The notes under the pieces: generated by a model | Database searches by the model: none | What the model saw: the letters and a program-made list of their open reading frames with translations, nothing else | What the model was told of the DNA's origin: nothing | NCBI RefSeq assembly: GCF_051521505.1 | Contig: NZ_CP150356.1 | Location: 2,294,001 to 2,358,000 of the forward strand | Source of the DNA: Sorangium sp025924095 | GTDB taxonomy: Bacteria > Myxococcota_A > Polyangia > Polyangiales > Polyangiaceae | Direction of reading: 5' to 3' | Length of the DNA: 64,000 nucleotides | Translations under genes and position numbers: made by a program | Shown here: positions 1-8,844 of the stretch, piece by piece | Layout of the letters: every line of letters begins with the position of its first letter | Position numbering within the stretch: the first letter of the stretch is position 1

Positions 1-1820
1 CGAAGGTGCTCGGCCTGAACCCGGAGTTCTCGCGGTTCTTCCAGATCGTCGGCGAGTTCGCGGAGTGGGAGCACCGCTACGACGACATCGTCAAGATGAT
101 GGGGGAGGCCGCGCAGGTCGATCCGAACGACGCGAAGGCGTACGCCACGCTCGGGCTGAACCTGATCCGCGCCGGCGACGAGAAGGGCGGCCTCCAGGCG
201 CTCCAGAAGGCGTGGGACAAGGACCGCTTCAACGTGCGGGTCTTCAACACGCTGAACCTCTTCGAGAAGGACATCGCCACCCAGTACGTGACCGTGGAGG
301 GACAGACGTTCCGCGTCCGCTACCACAAGCAAGAGCGGGCGATCCTGGAGCGGTACGTGCCGCGGATGCTCGAGGAGGCCTGGGGCTCGATGGTGAAGCG
401 CTACGGCTTCACGCCGAAGGTGCCGGTCTCGATCGAGCTCTACGCGTCGACGGAGAACTTCAGCGTCAGGACGAGCGGCCTGCCCAACGTGGGCATCCAG
501 GGCGTCTGCTTCGGCCAGACGCTCGCCGCGCTGAGCCCGGCGGCGGCGGAGTTCAACTGGGGGAACGTGCTGTGGCACGAGCTCGGGCACGTCTTCGCGA
601 TCCAGCTCTCGAAGAACCACGTCCCGCGCTGGTTCACCGAGGGGCTCAGCGAGTACGAGACGATCGTGCGGCGGCCGGAGTGGCACCGCGAGGAGGATCC
701 GGCGCTGTTCGCCGCCCTGAAGGGCGGGAGGATCCCGGGGGTCGAGGGGTTCAACCGGGCCTTCACGCACGTCGACGACATCGAGGACGTGACGATGGCC
801 TACTTCGCGGCGAGCCAGATCGTGGTCTTCATGGTCGAGGAGTTCGGCTTCCCGAAGGTCGTGTCGATGCTGCCCCGGTGGGCCGCGGGCAAGCGGACGC
901 CGGACGTCGTGAAGGAGTCGCTCGGCATCGGCGCCGAGGAGCTGGATCGGCGCTTCCGCGCGTGGCTGGAGCCCCGCCTCGGGCGCTACGAGAAGCAGTA
1001 CGTCCCCGACCTGCAGGCGCCGCCGCTCGACGAGGCGCGCAAGGCAGCGGCGCGCGCGCCGAAGGACGCGAAGCGGCTCGTCGAGCTCGCGCTGGCGCTG
1101 GAGAAGGACGGGCAGCGACAGGAGGCGGAGGCGGTGCTCGCCGAGGCGCTCCGGGTGGACCCGAAGCAGCCCGACGCGAGCTACCTCAAGGTGCGCGCGG
1201 CGTTCGGCGAGAAGAAGCCCGACGAGGCGGCGAGGCTGCTGAGCAAGATGATCGCCGACGGCCACGACGGCTACGTCGTGCGGATGAAGCTGGCCGATCT
1301 CGCCGAGCTGAGGAAGGACGCGGCGAGGATGAAGGCGAACCTCGAGGCGGCGTCGCGCCTGGATCCCACGCAGGCCGAGCCGCTCCAGGGCCTCTGCGAT
1401 CTCGCGCGCCGGCAGAAGGACGCGGCGGGCGAGCTCTCGGCGCTGCGCCGGCTCGCGCTCCTCGATCAGCACGATCGCCGGGTCTGGCGTCGGCTCCTCC
1501 GGCTGCTCGTGGAGCGCGGCGCGTGGGAGGAGGCGCGCAAGGTCGGCGAGAGCGCGATCTACGTCGACGTGGCGAACCCGGAGATCCACCGGCTCTATGC
1601 GCGGGCGCTGGCGCGCACGGGGCGGCATGTCTCGGCGGTCTACGAGCTGAACAGCGCGCTCCTGTCCGGGCCGAAGGCCGGCGACGCGGCCGAGATCTAC
1701 GGGGAGCTCGCCAAGGCGTACGCGAAGATGAAGCGGGACGACTACGCGAAGCAGGCGCTGGAGTATCAGAAGGCGATGAGGGGCGCGTCGCCGCCCGCGC
1801 CGCGGGCGATGCCGGATTGA
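1..1820 (+). CDS. TPR protein with peptidase MA-like zinc metallopeptidase domain (5' truncated)
   Basis: The reading frame is open to the first base, so the start lies outside the window. The visible part begins with TPR-like helices, followed by a gluzincin-type domain. HELGH is encoded at 576-590 and a downstream Glu sits in FTEGLSEYE, together matching the HExxH plus distal Glu zinc site of peptidase MA-like proteins. The C-terminal half (about residues 340-600) is more TPR repeats (LAEALRVDP, ANLEAASRLDP). It is probably an envelope-associated scaffold or peptidase; neither substrate nor export signal can be judged because the N-terminus is missing. The next gene is convergent, so this gene closes its transcription unit. 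The domain call is firm and the activity is inferred from the intact motif. Confidence 0.85.
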   Translation, partial: KVLGLNPEFSRFFQIVGEFAEWEHRYDDIVKMMGEAAQVDPNDAKAYATLGLNLIRAGDEKGGLQALQKAWDKDRFNVRVFNTLNLFEKDIATQYVTVEGQTFRVRYHKQERAILERYVPRMLEEAWGSMVKRYGFTPKVPVSIELYASTENFSVRTSGLPNVGIQGVCFGQTLAALSPAAAEFNWGNVLWHELGHVFAIQLSKNHVPRWFTEGLSEYETIVRRPEWHREEDPALFAALKGGRIPGVEGFNRAFTHVDDIEDVTMAYFAASQIVVFMVEEFGFPKVVSMLPRWAAGKRTPDVVKESLGIGAEELDRRFRAWLEPRLGRYEKQYVPDLQAPPLDEARKAAARAPKDAKRLVELALALEKDGQRQEAEAVLAEALRVDPKQPDASYLKVRAAFGEKKPDEAARLLSKMIADGHDGYVVRMKLADLAELRKDAARMKANLEAASRLDPTQAEPLQGLCDLARRQKDAAGELSALRRLALLDQHDRRVWRRLLRLLVERGAWEEARKVGESAIYVDVANPEIHRLYARALARTGRHVSAVYELNSALLSGPKAGDAAEIYGELAKAYAKMKRDDYAKQALEYQKAMRGASPPAPRAMPD

Positions 1821-1882
1821 GGTGATCGACAGCGCGGCCGTCGCGCTGCTGAGACCTGGGGGGCAGCTGGGAGCCCTCGGCG

Positions 1883-1896
1883 GACCGGAAACGGTC
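1883..1896. terminator. small hairpin between convergent genes
   Basis: GACCG and CGGTC (1883-1887 and 1892-1896) flank a GAAA tetraloop in the 100-bp gap between two convergent genes. There is no clear T-run, so a terminator role on either strand is only a guess. Confidence 0.25.
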
Positions 1897-1920
1897 TCGT
1901 CTGCCGTGTAGCCGCCCCGC

Positions 1921-3303
1921 CTACTCGTCCTCGGCCTCTCCCTTGTCCCCGCGCAACCCGAGCGCCTTGCACTTCTTGTAGAGGTGGCTCCGCTCGAGCC
2001 CGAGCCCCCGCGCCGTCGCGGCCATCTGCCCTCCGTGATGGACGAGCGCCTCCTCCAGGATGGTCCGCTCCGCCTCCTCCGCGAGCACCCGGAACGGCAC
2101 CCCCGGCCGGAAGATCCCGCCCTTCATCGCGGCCTGCTGCCCGCCGAGGCAGACCTTCACGTCGCCCTCGTCGATCGTCTCATCGGGCGTCAGGATCACC
2201 AGCCGCTCGATGATGTTGCGCAGCTCCCGCACGTTCCCCGGGAAGCTGTAGGCGACGAGCATCCTCATCCCGCCCTCCGTGAACGCCATCCCGGGCCGAT
2301 CGTTCGCCTGCGTCGCGATCGCGAGGAAATGCCGCGCGAGCTGCGGCACGTCCTCGCGCCGCGCCCGGAGCGGCGGCAGCGACAGCGGCAGCACGTTCAG
2401 CCGGTCGTGGAGGTCCGGCCGGAACTGCCCCTCGCGGCACGCGGCCTCGATGTCGCGGTTCGTCGCCGCCACCACGCGCACGTCGACCTTGAGCGTCTCG
2501 TTCCCGCCCACGCGCTCGATCTCGCGCTCCTGCAGCACCCTGAGCAGCTTCGCCTGCATCGCGAGCGGCATGTCCCCGACCTCGTCCAGGAACAGCGTTC
2601 CGCCGCTCGCGCGCTCGAACTTCCCTCGTCGCTGCTTCGTCGCGCCCGTGAACGCCCCCGCCTCGTGGCCGAACATCTCGCTCTCGATGAGCTCGCTCGG
2701 GACCGCGGCGCAGTTCATCTTCTCCAGCGGCCCGCGCGCCCGCTTCGACGCGCCGTGGATCGCGCGCGCGACGAGCTCCTTCCCGGTGCCGCGCTCGCCC
2801 GTCACGAACACCGTCGCGGTCGCCTTCGCCGCGCGCGCGATCTGCTCGCGCAGATCGAGCATCGCCCGGCTCTCCCCGATGAGCTCGCCCACCTGGCCGG
2901 TCTGCGTCCGGAGCGCCTTCGCCTCGGCCTCGGCGCGGATGAGGCGCAGGGTGTTCTCGAGCACGAGCAGCAGCCGATCGGTCGACAGCGGCTTCTCCAG
3001 GAAATCGATCGCGCCGAGCCGCGTCGCGCGGACGGCGGCGTCGACGGTCGCGTGCCCGCTCATCATCACGACGGGCAGCTCCGACCCTGCAGCGCGTATC
3101 CGCTTGAGCAGCTCCACGCCGTCGCCGTCGGGCAGCGAGACGTCGAAGAGCGCGATGTCATAGCTCCGCTTCGCGAGCTTCTCCTCGGCCACCCCGACGC
3201 CGCCGGCGACGTCGACCGTGTAGCCCTCGAGCGACAGGGCCTTCTGGAGTGTCGTCAGGATCGCCCGCTCGTCGTCGAGCACCAGCACATGTCCGCGCGG
3301 CAT
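1921..3303 (-). CDS. sigma-54-dependent response regulator, NtrC family
   Basis: Three modules are in order: an N-terminal receiver (acidic pair in VLDDE, phospho-acceptor Asp in ALFDVSLPDGDG, conserved Lys in LEKPL), a sigma-54 AAA+ domain, and a C-terminal Fis-type helix-turn-helix (AATARGLGLERSHLYKK). The AAA+ part has Walker A GERGTGKE, the sigma-54-contacting GAFTGA loop and Walker B GGTLFLDEVGD. All motifs are intact, so it should activate sigma-54 promoters after phosphorylation. No histidine kinase gene is adjacent, so it is an orphan regulator. I chose the ATG at 3303; an in-frame GTG at 3312 is the alternative. It is divergent from a DUF4388 gene across about 110 bp. Confidence 0.95.
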   Translation of the reverse strand: MPRGHVLVLDDERAILTTLQKALSLEGYTVDVAGGVGVAEEKLAKRSYDIALFDVSLPDGDGVELLKRIRAAGSELPVVMMSGHATVDAAVRATRLGAIDFLEKPLSTDRLLLVLENTLRLIRAEAEAKALRTQTGQVGELIGESRAMLDLREQIARAAKATATVFVTGERGTGKELVARAIHGASKRARGPLEKMNCAAVPSELIESEMFGHEAGAFTGATKQRRGKFERASGGTLFLDEVGDMPLAMQAKLLRVLQEREIERVGGNETLKVDVRVVAATNRDIEAACREGQFRPDLHDRLNVLPLSLPPLRARREDVPQLARHFLAIATQANDRPGMAFTEGGMRMLVAYSFPGNVRELRNIIERLVILTPDETIDEGDVKVCLGGQQAAMKGGIFRPGVPFRVLAEEAERTILEEALVHHGGQMAATARGLGLERSHLYKKCKALGLRGDKGEAEDE

Positions 3304-3412
3304 GCTTGCCACCGTAGCGCGGAACCGCCGTGGCCGACGCCCGCCGCGCCTCCGCCGTCCGGCGTGGAGAAAGGGGCTCCGGCGCGCGTGCGCTATGGTA
3401 CCTTGGCGTGGA

Positions 3413-4564
3413 ATGTCTGCCGACAGTCCCGTGACGGCGGAAGGAGATCTGGAGCGGACGCCGTTCGCTCACCTCTTCGTCTATGCCGTCGATCATCGGC
3501 TGACCGGCGCGCTCATCCTCCTGGAACCCACGGGCGCCGAGCACACCCTGCGGATCGTCCGGGGGTCCCCGGTCAAGCTCCGTCCGAGCGACGACTACGC
3601 CCGGCTCGGAGAGATCCTGCTCGAGGAGGGGGTGATCTCCGCGGAGATCCTGAGGGACGCGCTCGCGACCAGGGGCCTCCTGGGCGACGTGCTGCTGCTG
3701 TCGGGGTGCCTCGACGTCCCGACCATCGACTCGCTCGCCCAGGTCCAGTTCGTGCGGCGGATGGTGCGCCTCTTCGACCTGCCTCCGGAGACGAAGTACC
3801 GCTACTTCGACGGCCTCGACGTGCTCGCCGACTGGGGGGGCGATCCGGCGAAGGTCGATCCGCTCGCGCTCCTCTGGGCAGGGGTGCGCGACCACGGCGA
3901 GCGCTCGACGCGGCTGGAGCGGACCCTGGAGCGGATCGGGTCGGTGCCCCTCCGCCTGCACCCCGCCCTCGAGCCGGGTCGCTTCGGTTTCGGCGAGAGC
4001 GAGCTCGCCGTGCTCGACGTGCTCCAGAGCAGCGCCACGCCCTCGCTCGCGGCGCTCGTCCGGTCCGGGATCGCGCCGGAGCCGACCGTGCGCAAGCTCA
4101 TCTACGCCCTGGCCATCACCCGTTATCTCGATTTCGGGAAGGGCATCCCGGTGAGCGCGGAGCCCTCGTCGAGCGTGCCGCCCGCCAGCGCGGCGAGCCT
4201 GTCGCTCGGGCGCATGCAGCTCCGCGCCACCGTGCATCGCGTGGGGGCCGCCGCGCCGGATCCGGCCGGCGACGGCGAGCGTGCGCCGGTGCTCGGTCGA
4301 GATCGCCGCCGCGATCGCTTGTCGTCGGAGCCGTCGCCCGTGTCCGTCGTCGCGGGAGCGTCTCCGCTCAGCGGAGGCTCGCTCTCCGCCGCGGTGGCAG
4401 CCGAGCTCGCCAGCGCCGCCGGAATCGACGGCGGCCGCGCGGCGCGCGAGCCCACCGGCGCCGACAGGGGTCCCGGCGCCGACAGGGCGCGCGAAGCGTG
4501 GGGCTCTCCCGCTCCGACCGACGAGGGCGCCCCCGGCGGCTCGCCGGTGACCGAGGACCCCTGA
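3413..4564 (+). CDS. DUF4388 (PATAN-like) domain protein
   Basis: About 383 residues from the ATG at 3413; upstream in-frame starts would overlap the divergent regulator. The N-terminal 100 residues have the DUF4388/PATAN pattern (GDLERTPFAHLFVYAVDHRLTGALIL, then RIVRGSPVKLR), followed by LGEILLEEGVISAEIL, a segment typical of this family and of GspE-like N-terminal modules. The middle has winged-helix-like segments. The C-terminal third is Ala/Ser/Arg/Asp-rich and looks disordered. Family members occur with two-component systems in Deltaproteobacteria, and the NtrC-like neighbour fits a signalling role. Its partner and exact function are unknown. Confidence 0.75.
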   Translation: MSADSPVTAEGDLERTPFAHLFVYAVDHRLTGALILLEPTGAEHTLRIVRGSPVKLRPSDDYARLGEILLEEGVISAEILRDALATRGLLGDVLLLSGCLDVPTIDSLAQVQFVRRMVRLFDLPPETKYRYFDGLDVLADWGGDPAKVDPLALLWAGVRDHGERSTRLERTLERIGSVPLRLHPALEPGRFGFGESELAVLDVLQSSATPSLAALVRSGIAPEPTVRKLIYALAITRYLDFGKGIPVSAEPSSSVPPASAASLSLGRMQLRATVHRVGAAAPDPAGDGERAPVLGRDRRRDRLSSEPSPVSVVAGASPLSGGSLSAAVAAELASAAGIDGGRAAREPTGADRGPGADRAREAWGSPAPTDEGAPGGSPVTEDP

Positions 4565-4652
4565 CGACAGCTGCCCGCGGCGGAGCACCAGGCCGGACGA
4601 GGCCGCGCCGTGCTGGAAGGCGCGCTCGCGTTTCTTTATAGGCCGCCGAGCG

Positions 4653-6020
4653 ATGCCGAGGTCCGCGCAACACCAGCTCCCCGCTCAGGTTCACCTCCCT
4701 TCCGGCACTGTGGCGCGCCTGTCGGACGCGGCCGTGCGCGCCCAGGCCGAGACCGTCTTCGGCGCTCCCGGCGGACGCGGCGGCGACGAGCGTTCCTCCG
4801 TCGGCAGGTGCGCGCGCGACGTGCAGGTCCTCGCGGGCCCGTCGGTCCTGACCGACGCGCGCGGCGCGCCGCTGGATCCGCTCGACCTCCCGCTCGCCGA
4901 CGCCCATGTCCTGCGCGCGCTCCTCGCGTCGGCCGGCGTCGTCCCCGAGGAGCCGGGCGCGTACACCTGCGAGAACTGCGGCGCCCCGTTCGAGGTCGCC
5001 CCGTCGAGCCTGCTCGAGATCGGGCCCTTCACCGACGGGGAGCTTGACGATCCTGAGCTCGATCGCCCGTTCGGTTTCGACGTGGTGCACCCGATCCCGG
5101 CGCTGCGCGTGGGTCGCGCCGTCTGCCGCGGCGTGCGGTTCGCCGAGCGGACCGTCGAGGAGGCGATGCCGCTGCTGCGCCTGTCCGGCGAGGGCGCGCT
5201 CCGCATCACGCCGTCGCTGGTCGTGGCCATGGGGATCGCGGCGCTCGGCCGCGAGCGCCGCGCCCCGGTGATCGCCGACGCGCTCGTCAGGGCTCCGGAC
5301 GAGGCGTGGGCGGCGATCGTCGACCTCTACCACGAGGCGCGTTACCCCGCGCGGCTCGTCGCGGTCCACCGCTGCCAGGGCTGCGGCGCCCGCAACGATC
5401 TCGATGTGCCTCTCGAGCGCGAGCTCGCGCGCGCGCCGCTCCGCGCTCCCGACGCAGGCGCGGACGATGCCGCGGAGCCCGGCGCCGCGGCGGGGAGCGC
5501 GGGCGCCTTCCCGGATCTCGACGCCTTCGAGGCGCGCGTTCGCGCGGCGGCCGAGCGCATCTACGAGGCCCGCGGCGTGCGGAACATCGATCTCTTCATC
5601 GACGCGGGGGTGCCGGCCTGCGACGACGGAGGCGAGCCGCTGCTCGGCTGCTACACGCCCGGGACGCCCGCGGACGAGCTCGGGATCGCCCGCCCTCCGG
5701 AGATCCGGATCTTCTACCGGACGTTTCGATCGGAAGCCCGCGAGGACCCCGGGTTCGACGTCAACGCCGAGATCACCGAGACGATCGATCACGAGGTGAT
5801 CCACCACCTGCACCACCTGGCCGGCAGCGATCCGGTCGACGACGAGGAGCATGCGCAGATCGAGCGCGAGCAGCTGCGCCGGATCGGCCACGCCGAGGCC
5901 GCGCGGCGCGCGCGGCGCGGCGTCCTGTCGGACCTCGCCGGCTTCGCGCGCGCGACGTGGCCGGCCTGGTTGATCGCGGCCGTTGGAACGGCCATCGCGT
6001 GGTGTGAGGGCGGAGGCTGA
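4653..6020 (+). CDS. zincin-family metallopeptidase with two zinc knuckles
   Basis: 455 residues. Two CxxC pairs (C106/C109 in TCENCGAPFE and C241/C244 in CQGCGARND) suggest a structural zinc ribbon, whose halves are separated by an approximately 130-residue insert. The C-terminal region matches the Zincin_1 family (PF06262) layout: LLGCYTPG, then PPEIRIFYRTF, then DHEVIHHLHHL, with H380, E381 and H384 as the HExxH zinc site. One hydrophobic stretch (TWPAWLIAAVGTAIAW) close to the C-terminus could be a membrane anchor. The N-terminal half vaguely resembles phage baseplate-type zinc proteins, which I cannot support. The metallopeptidase fold is likely and the substrate is unknown. Confidence 0.7.
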   Translation: MPRSAQHQLPAQVHLPSGTVARLSDAAVRAQAETVFGAPGGRGGDERSSVGRCARDVQVLAGPSVLTDARGAPLDPLDLPLADAHVLRALLASAGVVPEEPGAYTCENCGAPFEVAPSSLLEIGPFTDGELDDPELDRPFGFDVVHPIPALRVGRAVCRGVRFAERTVEEAMPLLRLSGEGALRITPSLVVAMGIAALGRERRAPVIADALVRAPDEAWAAIVDLYHEARYPARLVAVHRCQGCGARNDLDVPLERELARAPLRAPDAGADDAAEPGAAAGSAGAFPDLDAFEARVRAAAERIYEARGVRNIDLFIDAGVPACDDGGEPLLGCYTPGTPADELGIARPPEIRIFYRTFRSEAREDPGFDVNAEITETIDHEVIHHLHHLAGSDPVDDEEHAQIEREQLRRIGHAEAARRARRGVLSDLAGFARATWPAWLIAAVGTAIAWCEGGG

Positions 6021-6117
6021 CGCTCCCGCTCCGGGCGGCGCGCGCGCGGCCGTGCGCTCGCCGCTTTCTTCGAAGCGGAGGGATGAGCTGCTTATACTGC
6101 GGGGGCAGCACGAAGAT

Positions 6118-6690
6118 GTGCCGGGGACTACCGGCTCCTCGCGCGCCGCTGTGCTCCTGCCGAGGACCGTGAAGACGAAGAGCTCGCCGGCCGTCAGGGC
6201 CGGGTCCACCAAAGCGCCCCGTCCAGCCAAGCGGGATGGCGATGCGCAGAACCGCCGGGGAAGCCCCGATGCGGTCGAGAAGCGCCGGGCGGCGCGCCGG
6301 TTCAACGAGCTGCTCCTGGGCGGCGGCGGACGCGCCGGGGACGGCCGCACCGAGCGCCGGCGTCGGCGCCTGCTCGCGGAGCTGGCCGAGGGCGTCGCGC
6401 GGCGCGGCAAGCGGGCGCTCAAGCCGATCGACGTGCTGTCGCGGGTCGAGGAGCTCCTCGAGCTGGGCGAGCCGCTCGCCTCGATCCGCAAGGCATACCC
6501 GCCGCCGCCCCCGGTCGAGGTGACCGCCGAGCTCGTCGAGGGCCTGCGGCACCTCCACCGCGCCTACGGCTTCTCCGCGGACGTGTACCGGTTCGTCGGG
6601 CTCGACGCGCACGCCCTGCGGAAGGCAGGGGTGCTGCGGAGCGGCGAGCGCGGCGTGTCCGCCGAGACAGCGCGCCGCGGCGCGGCTTGA
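6118..6690 (+). CDS. hypothetical basic protein
   Basis: No family is recognised. The frame is open from a TTG at 5983, but that overlaps the preceding gene. The start is uncertain, with GTG codons at 6118, 6151 and 6169 all possible and none with a convincing ribosome binding site. The first part is Lys/Arg/Pro/Ala-rich. A compact region of about 120 residues follows, with helical character (RRAARRFNELL, LLAELAEGVARRGKRALKP, VEELLELGEPLASIRKAY), and ends near RKAGVLRSGERG. No signal peptide or membrane segment is visible. It lies between the zincin and the parvulin gene on the same strand. Codon use at third positions looks coding. Confidence 0.55.
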   Translation: MPGTTGSSRAAVLLPRTVKTKSSPAVRAGSTKAPRPAKRDGDAQNRRGSPDAVEKRRAARRFNELLLGGGGRAGDGRTERRRRRLLAELAEGVARRGKRALKPIDVLSRVEELLELGEPLASIRKAYPPPPPVEVTAELVEGLRHLHRAYGFSADVYRFVGLDAHALRKAGVLRSGERGVSAETARRGAA

Positions 6691-6723
6691 CCCTGCCCGC
6701 CGGCGCGGGGATAACCCGCTCCG

Positions 6724-7758
6724 ATGCGCGCGAGAACGGTGAAGCTCTCCCTCGCCGCGGCCGCCGTGGCGGCCGTGTGCGCGGCGTCGACCGGCCTGTC
6801 GCTCCGCGCGCAGGCCCAGCCAGCGGCCGGCGCCGCGGTCGACGCGGTGGTGGCGCGCGTCGGCGACAGGGTGATCACGGCGCCGGAGGTCGAGCGCAGG
6901 ATCGCGCAGATCCCGCCGTTTCAGCTCCAGAGCCTCGGGCGTACCCCGGAAGAGATCCGGAAGAACTTCGTGAGCCAGGTCCTCGCGCGGGAGCTGCTCC
7001 TTGTCCAGGGGGCCGCCGCGCAGAAGCTCACCGAGCGCGCCGACGTGCAGGATCGCATCCGCGGCGTCCTGCGCGCCGCGCTGCTGCAGCGGATCCAGGC
7101 GGAGGCGGCCTCGAGCTCCCCGGTGACGGACGAGGAGCTCCGCGCCTACTACGAGGCCCACCGCGACAGGTTCAGCTCCCCGGCGATGGTGGCGCTCTGG
7201 CGCATCCTCGTCGCGACGCGCGAGGAGGCCGAGGCGATCCTGGCCGAGCTCAAGAAGGACCCGTCGCCCCAGCGATTCAAGGACATCGCGCGCGAGAAGT
7301 CGCTCGACAAGGCGACCAGCATGCGCGGCGGCGACCTCGGCTTCGTGACGTCGGACGGCACCACGACCGAGCCGGGGCTCAAGGTCGCCCCGGAGCTCCT
7401 GGAGGCTATCGCCCGGGTGAAGGACGCGGAGCTCGTGCCCGAGCCGGTGCCGGAGGGCGATCGCTTCGCCGTGCTATGGCGGCGGCAGAGCAGGAGGCCC
7501 GTGAGCCGCTCGCTGGAGCAGGAAGCGCCGTCAATCCGCCAGATCCTCGCGCACGGCAAGGCAGAGGCGCAGCTGAAGCAGCTCCTCGAGCGCCTGCGGG
7601 CGCAGGACGTTTCGGGTCACGCGCCCGAGCTCGTCGACCTCCTCGACGTCACCTCGACGGGCGATCTGCAGCCGCTGAAGCGCCCGGGCACCCTCGCGAG
7701 CAGCCGCCGCCCGGGCGCGCCCCCGCCTTCGCCCGTGCCGCGCAACGACATGCGCTGA
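6724..7758 (+). CDS. parvulin-type peptidyl-prolyl isomerase (SurA/PpiC-like)
   Basis: 344 residues. The N-terminus is a Sec-type signal peptide (MRARTVKLSLAAAAVAAVCA, then an Ala-rich stretch to about residue 33), so the protein is envelope-targeted. A SurA/PrsA-like N-domain follows (AVVARVGDRVITAPEVERR). A parvulin domain lies at about 155-255, with signature ATSMRGGDLGFVTSDGT, the usual GG-DLG(W/F) loop. The C-terminal 80 residues are Pro/Arg-rich and unusual. By family, it assists folding of secreted or outer-membrane proteins. It is the last gene of the plus-strand run, and the next gene is convergent. The ATG at 6724 gives a normal signal peptide. Confidence 0.85.
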   Translation: MRARTVKLSLAAAAVAAVCAASTGLSLRAQAQPAAGAAVDAVVARVGDRVITAPEVERRIAQIPPFQLQSLGRTPEEIRKNFVSQVLARELLLVQGAAAQKLTERADVQDRIRGVLRAALLQRIQAEAASSSPVTDEELRAYYEAHRDRFSSPAMVALWRILVATREEAEAILAELKKDPSPQRFKDIAREKSLDKATSMRGGDLGFVTSDGTTTEPGLKVAPELLEAIARVKDAELVPEPVPEGDRFAVLWRRQSRRPVSRSLEQEAPSIRQILAHGKAEAQLKQLLERLRAQDVSGHAPELVDLLDVTSTGDLQPLKRPGTLASSRRPGAPPPSPVPRNDMR

Positions 7759-7826
7759 GGACCGCTACCTCGCATGGAGGGCGGAGCCGCCGCCCCGGAT
7801 CACCGCCGTCGATCGTCGGGTGAGCG

Positions 7827-8633
7827 TCAGTTCAAGGCGACGGCGAGCGCGATGGCGGCGAAGCCGGAGGCGATGGTGAGCGCGAGCGCGGCGAGGCTTC
7901 CGGCGCGCCGAGCGCGCTCTGCGGCGCCGGGGTGGAGCGCATAGACGCCGAGGAGCAGCGCTGTGGAGGCCTTGCCCGGCACCCGGAGCGAGGCCGACAG
8001 GGCCTGCTCGGCGCCCTTGACGCCGCCGGTGACGAGCATGACCAGCGCGCCGAGCGGGCCGGCCATGAGGTCCCAGCCGCATGCGTAGAGCCCGAAGCGG
8101 AGCGCGCGCCGTCGCTCTGGCCGCGCGCCTTGGCGGCGCGCGCCGAGGTCGAGCGCGGCTCCGTGCAAGGCGTGCGCGAGCACCATCCACACGGTGAGGC
8201 CCGGGACGCCGAGCGCGAGCCACTGGAGGGCGCTCGCGCGCGCGGCCGGGTTCCGGGCGAGCTCCAGCGTCAGGCCCGGCAGCGCCAGCGCGGCGATGGG
8301 CAGGAGCGCGACGATCATCGAGAGGATCGCGAGCGTCTCCGCCAGCAGGGCGAACCGCATGGCCGCCGAGATCGTGCCGTCGGGGATCGCCGCGAAGAAC
8401 GTCTCGGCCCCCAGCGTGGTCGCCTTCGAGGTGGCCCAGAGCCGCGACCAGACCCCGTCGATCGGGCGCTCCCAGGGGATGATCGCGACGACCCCCGAGC
8501 CCTCGTCGCTTGCAGCGGAGCACCCGGCGCAATCGGGCTGGCCGCAGCACGCGCAGAGCACCGCTGCGGGGACGTCGAACACCTCGTCGTCCCGCGCGAG
8601 CTCACGGCGTACGCTGGCAGATCTCTTGGCCAT
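7827..8633 (-). CDS. integral membrane protein with N-terminal Cys cluster
   Basis: 268 residues. A soluble N-terminus carries a tight cysteine cluster, CACCGQPDCAGC (about residues 27-38), which may bind a metal. Four to five hydrophobic segments follow (LLAETLAILSMIVALLPIAALAL, LALGVPGLTVWMVLAHAL, LMAGPLGALVMLVTGG, LALTIASGFAAIALAVAL). The layout resembles YIP1-type membrane proteins (PGPLTLE-like segments), but I cannot assign the family. It probably sits in the inner membrane with the Cys-rich end in the cytoplasm. The downstream gene on the same strand is also a membrane protein of unknown role. Confidence 0.65.
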   Translation of the reverse strand: MAKRSASVRRELARDDEVFDVPAAVLCACCGQPDCAGCSAASDEGSGVVAIIPWERPIDGVWSRLWATSKATTLGAETFFAAIPDGTISAAMRFALLAETLAILSMIVALLPIAALALPGLTLELARNPAARASALQWLALGVPGLTVWMVLAHALHGAALDLGARRQGARPERRRALRFGLYACGWDLMAGPLGALVMLVTGGVKGAEQALSASLRVPGKASTALLLGVYALHPGAAERARRAGSLAALALTIASGFAAIALAVALN

Positions 8634-8844
8634 TGCGCACCTTCGAGGAGCGGACAGAGGCTACTCCCACCAAGGTTACGTCGCACGAGCGGGCCTGTCG
8701 ACCCGAGATGCCCCTGAGCACGCTCTTCCTGCCTGGCCGCGCGCCGTGATCCTCGCGGATCGGGATCGGGGTCGCGCTCGGAGCGGAGAGGGTCGCGACG
8801 CCGGAGGTCGGCCATGGTTCACATGCGCTGCGCGCTCTGCGAGC

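Noticed and set aside
1984..4641. Very long open frames antisense or out of frame to clear genes (also 29025-31268 minus, 43595-46606 plus, 57742-61056 minus)
   Set aside because: They lie over well-defined genes with conserved motifs, are Arg/Ala/Pro-rich and have no domain; GC content near 70 percent creates them.
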